Origin: an uncultured beta proteobacterium
Lineage (GTDB): Bacteria; Pseudomonadota; Gammaproteobacteria; Burkholderiales; Burkholderiaceae
Direction of reading: 5' to 3'
NCBI GenBank assembly: GCA_903930665.1
Contig: CAIYZI010000002.1
Location: forward strand, 1-11,059
Length of the DNA stretch: 11,059 nucleotides
Each line of letters opens with the position of its first letter. The first letter of the stretch is position 1. A model generated the notes under the pieces. It saw only the letters and a program-made list of their open reading frames with translations. It was not told where the DNA came from and made no database searches. Made by a program: the position numbers and the translations under genes. This document shows, piece after piece, positions 7,940 to 11,059 of this stretch.

Positions 7940-8329
7940 ATGAGAAAAGTCATCTCGCAGTTTGGCAAAGGCCCATTGCAACAAAGATTAAATGTAGGTG
8001 ACTTGGATTTTGTCGCGGATCTAGAGCTTAGTGGGGGTGGTACCAATACTGGACCTACCCCATCCGAATATTTAGCCGCGGCTTTAGCTTCTTGTACAAG
8101 CATGACCTTAAAGATGTATTCAGAACACAAAGCTTTAAATTTAGAGAATGCGATTGTGGTCGTGGATGTTACGCGTGCAGATGGGGTTGAAAAATTTACT
8201 CGCGATATTCAGCTGATCGGTACTTTGACTGCTGAGCAAAGCGAGCGCTTATTGGATATTGCTAATAAATGCCCACTCTATAAAGTGCTCTCAGGTGAGA
8301 TTCAAATAAAAACCCAGCTTGTAAATTAA
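7940..8329 (+). CDS. OsmC/Ohr-family protein (putative thiol peroxidase)
   Basis: This 129-residue protein belongs to the OsmC/Ohr family, whose members reduce organic hydroperoxides with a two-cysteine mechanism. The peroxidatic Cys52 lies in SEYLAAALASCTSMTLK, with family glutamate Glu43. The second Cys111 lies in NKCPLYKVL. The GGGTNTGPTPSEYL loop is typical of the YhfA/OsmC-like subgroup rather than classical Ohr. AAGGA at 7931-7935 is a ribosome site 4 bases before the ATG. It follows htpG by 32 bases and is probably co-transcribed, giving a heat/oxidative stress unit (inference). The last codons form the left arm of the terminator that closes the unit. The physiological substrate is not known from sequence. 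Confidence 0.92.
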   Translation: MRKVISQFGKGPLQQRLNVGDLDFVADLELSGGGTNTGPTPSEYLAAALASCTSMTLKMYSEHKALNLENAIVVVDVTRADGVEKFTRDIQLIGTLTAEQSERLLDIANKCPLYKVLSGEIQIKTQLVN

Positions 8330-8348
8330 TACAAGCTGGGTTTTTTTT
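8308..8348 (+). terminator. Bidirectional intrinsic terminator overlapping the OsmC gene end
   Basis: A perfect 15-bp stem pairs 8308-8322 (AAAAACCCAGCTTGT) with 8331-8345 (ACAAGCTGGGTTTTT) around an 8-base loop, ending in eight T on the plus strand. On the minus strand the stem is followed by TTTTTATTTG, so it can also stop transcripts of the converging genes at 8395-9087. The left arm encodes the last OsmC residues and the TAA stop (8327-8329) sits in the loop. Confidence 0.95.
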
Positions 8349-8351
8349 AGC

Positions 8352-8367
8352 TAGCCTTTAAAGGCTA
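8352..8367. repeat. Perfect 16-base palindrome in convergent gap
   Basis: TAGCCTTTAAAGGCTA is perfectly self-complementary with no spacer. It lies between the main terminator and the 3' hairpin of the lipoprotein gene. It could be a protein site or an accessory cruciform/hairpin; no function is assigned. Confidence 0.5.
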
Positions 8368-8396
8368 ATTTACGAATTCAGCAGAATTGGTAAATT
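8367..8396 (-). other. 3' hairpin at the end of the glycine-zipper lipoprotein gene
   Basis: AATTTAC (8367-8373) and AATTC (8375-8379) pair with GAATT (8384-8388) and GTAAATT (8390-8396). This is a 12-bp AT-rich stem with one G-G mismatch and an AGCA (TGCT on the minus strand) loop. It overlaps the stop codon of the minus-strand gene (8395-8397). No T run follows directly, so it may protect the mRNA 3' end, with true termination at 8308-8348. Confidence 0.5.
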
Positions 8397-8682
8397 AGTT
8401 GGGCGCATTGTTTGGCTGATTGTTTTTACCAGCGTTGTAACCAGAGTTGTACTGAGCACCTTCGTTTTTCTTATATGCATCATAGGCATAACCAGAGGCT
8501 GCACCAACTGCTGCGCCGCCTACTACGCCCCAAATTGGATTGCCGTGGAAAATAGCTGTGCCTACACCACCTACAACCGCGCCGATAGATGCACCAGATA
8601 AAGTGCGTTGCTCTGTATTGCTCATATTCGAGCAACCTGCGATAGCTACGGTCGCTGCTGTGATTGCGATAATTTTTTTCAT
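8395..8682 (-). CDS. Small glycine-zipper outer-membrane lipoprotein
   Basis: The 95-residue precursor has a lipoprotein signal: Lys2-Lys3, a hydrophobic stretch and the lipobox I-A-G-Cys17. Ser18 after the cysteine suggests sorting to the outer membrane by Lol rather than retention in the inner membrane. Residues about 28-65 form two glycine-zipper segments (GASIGAVVGGVG and GVVGGAAVGAASG) separated by a short polar turn, as in OsmB, SlyB and YMGG-type proteins. The tail is rich in Asn, Gly and Gln and likely disordered. The role is unknown; relatives are associated with envelope integrity and stress. AAGGA lies 9 bases before the ATG. It lies 42 bases downstream of the Rap1a/Tai-like gene on the same strand, probably one transcript. 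It would be a substrate of Lnt. Confidence 0.88.
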   Translation of the reverse strand: MKKIIAITAATVAIAGCSNMSNTEQRTLSGASIGAVVGGVGTAIFHGNPIWGVVGGAAVGAASGYAYDAYKKNEGAQYNSGYNAGKNNQPNNAPN

Positions 8683-8724
8683 ATCAACTGATCCTTACGT
8701 ATATTGAATTGGCAGATTTATGTA

Positions 8725-9087
8725 TTACTTCTTGCCACAAGGAAAGCGACCTGCCAAGTAGCCCAAAAATACACCGGCCGCTGGTTGATCTGCTGTTTTT
8801 GGGTTGTCCTGTGCCCATTTAACAAAGTCACCAATAACCTCGTCACGTTTTGGAGCTGGCTGCTTAACGCAAATAAATGGTTTAGCGCGTTGTGGGTGAC
8901 GAGTTACCAAATAGGTGTCGTAAACGCTGGTGGAGTAGCCAATACAAAAACTGCGTGAGTCTGGGCTTGCTGGGAGCTTACAAACATCTACAAGCTCTTG
9001 TGTGCTCAGTACTTGAATTTTTTCTTGGGCTTGCGCTAGGCCTGAAAGGGCGCCGAGAGCAACTAAACCTACTAGGACTTTTTTCAT
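8725..9087 (-). CDS. Secreted four-cysteine protein, Rap1a/Tai-like
   Basis: The 120-residue precursor has a Sec signal peptide (MKKVLVGLVALGALSGLAQA, cleavage after Ala20). The mature part of about 100 residues has four cysteines (36, 48, 73, 117) that can form two disulfides in the periplasm. The pattern C-x11-C-x-GY...D...FIC...ViGDFVKWAQDNP...AA...FPC fits the Rap1a/Tai family (PF18602). Its founding members are periplasmic immunity proteins against type VI secretion amidases Ssp1/Tae4. No such effector, or any other type VI gene, is visible within this window. Many family members are lone chromosomal genes of unknown role, so immunity is not claimed. GGAG sits 6 bases before the ATG. The gene is divergent from the carbonic anhydrase gene and heads a probable two-gene unit with the lipoprotein. 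Confidence 0.75.
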   Translation of the reverse strand: MKKVLVGLVALGALSGLAQAQEKIQVLSTQELVDVCKLPASPDSRSFCIGYSTSVYDTYLVTRHPQRAKPFICVKQPAPKRDEVIGDFVKWAQDNPKTADQPAAGVFLGYLAGRFPCGKK

Positions 9088-9169
9088 GGGTTCTCCATCT
9101 TGTGTATATGATTTGATGATAAACCATTATTTACCCTTTTTAGGCATCAAAAAACCTCTGACTAATACC

Positions 9170-9181
9170 TATAATTAAACA
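9170..9181 (+). promoter_or_regulatory. Consensus -10 element predicting a leaderless transcript
   Basis: A perfect TATAAT (9170-9175) is followed by TAAAC and then the ATG at 9181. RNA polymerase normally starts about 6-7 bases after the -10 element, which falls on the A of the ATG. There is no ribosome site upstream, in keeping with a leaderless mRNA. The -35 region is poor (TCAAAA at 9147-9152, 17-base spacer, 3 of 6 matches). Confidence 0.6.
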
Positions 9182-9705
9182 TGGCTATATACGAACTGGA
9201 TGGAATTGCACCTCAGATTTCTGAGGAAGCTTGGGTTGCGCAGAGCGCAGAAATTATTGGTAATGTACGGCTAGATAGAAACGCTAGCGTATGGCCTAAA
9301 GCGGTTTTACGAGGTGATAATGACCTCATTCATTTTGGTGAAGATAGTAATGTGCAGGATGCTTCCGTTCTGCATACAGATCCTGGCTCCCCCCTCGTTA
9401 TTGGTAAGCATGTCACTATTGGCCATCAAGTCATGCTCCATGGTTGTCAAATTGGAGATGGAAGCTTAATTGGCATTGGTGCTGTGATTTTGAATGGCGC
9501 GAAAATTGGCAAGCATTGCTTGGTTGGTGCTGGCTCCTTAGTTACCGAAAACAAAGAATTTCCTGATGGATCTATGATTTTGGGTTCACCTGCAAAAGTG
9601 GTGAAAACTTTAAGTCCAGAGCAAATTTCGGGCTTGCAAGTGCTTGCGGATCGCTATGTGAAAAATGCACAGCGTTACCAAAAGACGCTTCATAAGATCG
9701 CTTAA
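9181..9705 (+). CDS. Gamma-class carbonic anhydrase family protein
   Basis: This 174-residue protein is a left-handed beta-helix trimer of the gamma-carbonic anhydrase/YrdA/PaaY group. Its hexapeptide repeats (IIGNVR, VIGKHV, QIGDGS, LIGIGA, KIGKHC, LVGAGS) run through about residue 130, followed by a C-terminal helix. All three zinc ligands expected for the family are present: His65 (SVLHTD), His82 and His87 (IGHQVMLHGC). Arg44 and Asp46 in the RGD stretch, and Gln59 and Asp60, also match the active site of the Cam/CamH enzymes. The acidic loop of Cam is absent, as in CamH-type proteins. Many homologues have little measured CO2 hydration activity, so catalysis is likely but not certain. No Shine-Dalgarno is visible; see the -10 element directly upstream. 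The AEC transporter gene follows 3 bases after the stop. Confidence 0.93.
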   Translation: MAIYELDGIAPQISEEAWVAQSAEIIGNVRLDRNASVWPKAVLRGDNDLIHFGEDSNVQDASVLHTDPGSPLVIGKHVTIGHQVMLHGCQIGDGSLIGIGAVILNGAKIGKHCLVGAGSLVTENKEFPDGSMILGSPAKVVKTLSPEQISGLQVLADRYVKNAQRYQKTLHKIA

Positions 9706-9708
9706 AAA

Positions 9709-10638
9709 TTGCCATACGTATTTAATGTCGTTCTACCAGTTTTTGCTCTCATACTGATTGGGTATGTTTGCGGCAAGACGGGTAAGTTAGGTCCGAATGC
9801 CTCAACTGAGTTAAATCGTTTTGTTGTTTGGTTGGCATTACCCGCTCAATTATTTAGTTTTGCCTCTGGTAGTAGTTGGCATTCTCTTTGGCAGCCAGGT
9901 TTTATTGCTGCATTTTCAATAGCATGCTTGACGGTTTACTTTCTTATTTTTTTTATTAGCTGGAGGCGTCGGTCTGATCTGGTAACTGCCAGCTTTGATG
10001 GCTTAAGCGCTTCTTATTCCAATACGGGATACATTGGCATCCCTTTATGTGTTTTGGCTTTAGGGCAAGAAGGCTTGGCACCAGCAGTTATCTCAACATT
10101 TCTAGTCTTTGGACTATTTGCTCTCTCAACAGTCTTTATAGAGATTGGCACGCTTTCACACAAAAAGACGCACGAAATATTTTTGAGTGTACTGAAGTCT
10201 CTTTTTTCAAATCCTTTATTGCTTGCGCCAATAGTAGGATTAATTTGGTCGGCAACAGATATGGTTTTATATGAGCCCGTTCAGCGTACTATTTCTTTTT
10301 TAGCTGCTGCTGCGAGTCCTTGCGCCTTAGTTTCAATTGGTTTGTTTTTAGTAGAAAAGCCCAAATCTAAAAATCATGAGGCATGGGGAATGAGTTTTGT
10401 AAAACTGTTAATTCAGCCATTGATAGCCTGGGTAATTGCCGGCCCCGTTTTGAATTTACCTTCTTTATGGATAAAGGCAGTTGTACTCCTCAGCGCCTTG
10501 CCTACAGGGACCGGCCCTTTCATGTTGGCTCAATATTACAAGGCCGAGAGTGGCAATATATCTCGTGTAGTTTTACTGACAACAGTCGGTTCTTTGCTAA
10601 CACTTTCAATCTTATTGTGGTGGAATTCTGGTGTTTAA
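9709..10638 (+). CDS. AEC-family transporter (auxin efflux carrier/PIN-like)
   Basis: This 309-residue membrane protein has about ten hydrophobic segments in two halves separated by a charged loop (around SHKKTHEIF, residues 149-157). The motif SYSNTGYIGIPL in the first half and SIGLFL plus ALPTGTGPFMLAQYY in the second are hallmarks of the AEC family (PF03547). These export or import small organic acids or amino-acid derivatives; the substrate here is unknown. The start is a TTG at 9709, three bases after the carbonic anhydrase stop. The N-terminus MPYVFNVVLPVFALILIGY is typical for the family, which supports TTG although the ribosome site is weak. Translational coupling to the upstream gene is likely. 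Confidence 0.93.
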   Translation: MPYVFNVVLPVFALILIGYVCGKTGKLGPNASTELNRFVVWLALPAQLFSFASGSSWHSLWQPGFIAAFSIACLTVYFLIFFISWRRRSDLVTASFDGLSASYSNTGYIGIPLCVLALGQEGLAPAVISTFLVFGLFALSTVFIEIGTLSHKKTHEIFLSVLKSLFSNPLLLAPIVGLIWSATDMVLYEPVQRTISFLAAAASPCALVSIGLFLVEKPKSKNHEAWGMSFVKLLIQPLIAWVIAGPVLNLPSLWIKAVVLLSALPTGTGPFMLAQYYKAESGNISRVVLLTTVGSLLTLSILLWWNSGV

Positions 10639-10674
10639 TTCTCTTAAATCAACTGGTATTTAAACTAATCACTT

Positions 10675-11059
10675 ATGGAACACATTCATTTTTGGGTTGG
10701 AATTATTGCTACAGTCGCTTTTGCGGTCACTGGTGTGTTGGCAATTACCGATAGGGGCGTAGATCTTTTTGGAGTTCTTGTCCTGGGGCTCATTACCGCC
10801 ATTGGTGGCGGAACGGTGCGAGACATTATTTTGGACGTGCCTAGCTTTTGGTCACAGTCTCAGGTCTATGTGTGGGTCGCACTTGGCGCAAGCGTTCTCG
10901 CATTCTTTGCCGAGTCTTTTTTTACTCAACCTCAAATCTATCGTTGCATGTTGTATATCGATGGATTGGGCGCTGCTTTATTTGCTATCTTGGGTTTAGA
11001 TAAAGCTTGGAGTTTAGGTTTTGGTTTACCTGTTGCGCCAATTATTTTAGGTGTGGTGA
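10675..11059 (+). CDS. UPF0126/TRIC-family membrane protein, C-terminus cut by window edge
   Basis: The reading frame from ATG 10675 stays open to the last base, giving 128 residues of an expected ~200. The protein is hydrophobic with at least four membrane segments. It carries the family motif AIGGGTVRDIIL (about residues 44-55), which marks the UPF0126 (PF03458) family of bacterial TRIC-like cation channels. The family has two copies of the domain; the second GGG-RD motif would lie beyond the edge. The gene starts 36 bases after the AEC stop on the same strand and is probably in the same transcript. There is no recognisable ribosome site in front of the ATG. Confidence 0.9.
   Translation, partial: MEHIHFWVGIIATVAFAVTGVLAITDRGVDLFGVLVLGLITAIGGGTVRDIILDVPSFWSQSQVYVWVALGASVLAFFAESFFTQPQIYRCMLYIDGLGAALFAILGLDKAWSLGFGLPVAPIILGVV

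Noticed and set aside
8704..8958. Plus-strand open frame of 84 codons
   Set aside because: It is antisense to the Rap1a/Tai-like gene, which has a signal peptide and ribosome site; the plus frame has neither.
8725..9087. Type VI secretion immunity function
   Set aside because: Only family resemblance supports it; no amidase effector, VgrG, Hcp or other type VI gene occurs in the window, so it is left as a hypothesis.
10383..10754. Plus-strand open frame of 123 codons spanning the AEC and UPF0126 genes
   Set aside because: It is an out-of-frame shadow of two genes with clear family motifs, with a random-looking Cys/Phe-rich translation.

Overview
The window looks like chromosomal DNA of a betaproteobacterium of the order Burkholderiales. 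It most resembles the freshwater genus Polynucleobacter: moderate GC by eye, compact spacing, and the envelope/tRNA-modification block miaB-ybeY-corC-lnt. The genus is an inference from gene content and protein style, not from a database search. Everything reads as ordinary chromosome. I see no rRNA, tRNA, CRISPR array, insertion sequence, integrase or phage gene.

Left part (1-5427, all on the minus strand). Read in the direction of transcription, the order is a putative Na+/H+ antiporter, miaB (tRNA ms2i6A methylthiotransferase), ybeY (rRNA-processing endoribonuclease), corC (CBS-domain protein) and lnt (apolipoprotein N-acyltransferase, cut by the left edge). miaB and ybeY overlap directly. 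The phoH/ybeZ gene that normally sits between them in this group is therefore missing. lnt starts just after the corC stop with a non-ATG codon.

Middle part (5509-8348, plus strand). A single-domain rhodanese is followed by htpG (bacterial Hsp90) and an OsmC-family peroxidase-like protein. htpG has a near-perfect sigma-32 heat-shock promoter just upstream. A strong intrinsic terminator closes this block. Its left arm lies inside the end of the OsmC coding sequence and its loop holds the stop codon. It can also work in the other direction for the genes that converge on it.

Right-centre (8395-9087, minus strand). A secreted four-cysteine protein resembling the Rap1a/Tai family is followed by a small glycine-zipper lipoprotein. 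The two are probably co-transcribed. No type VI secretion effector or apparatus gene is visible.

Right part (9181-11059, plus strand). A gamma-class carbonic anhydrase homologue is preceded by a consensus TATAAT placed so close to its ATG that a leaderless transcript is predicted. It is followed by an AEC-family transporter (TTG start, 3 bases after the previous stop) and a UPF0126/TRIC-family membrane protein cut by the right edge.

Functionally the window mixes envelope biogenesis, translation and RNA quality, and stress response. I found no clearly new multi-gene system. The points most worth a second look are the missing phoH, the regulatory architecture at htpG, osmC and the carbonic anhydrase, and the orphan Rap1a/Tai-like gene with its lipoprotein partner.
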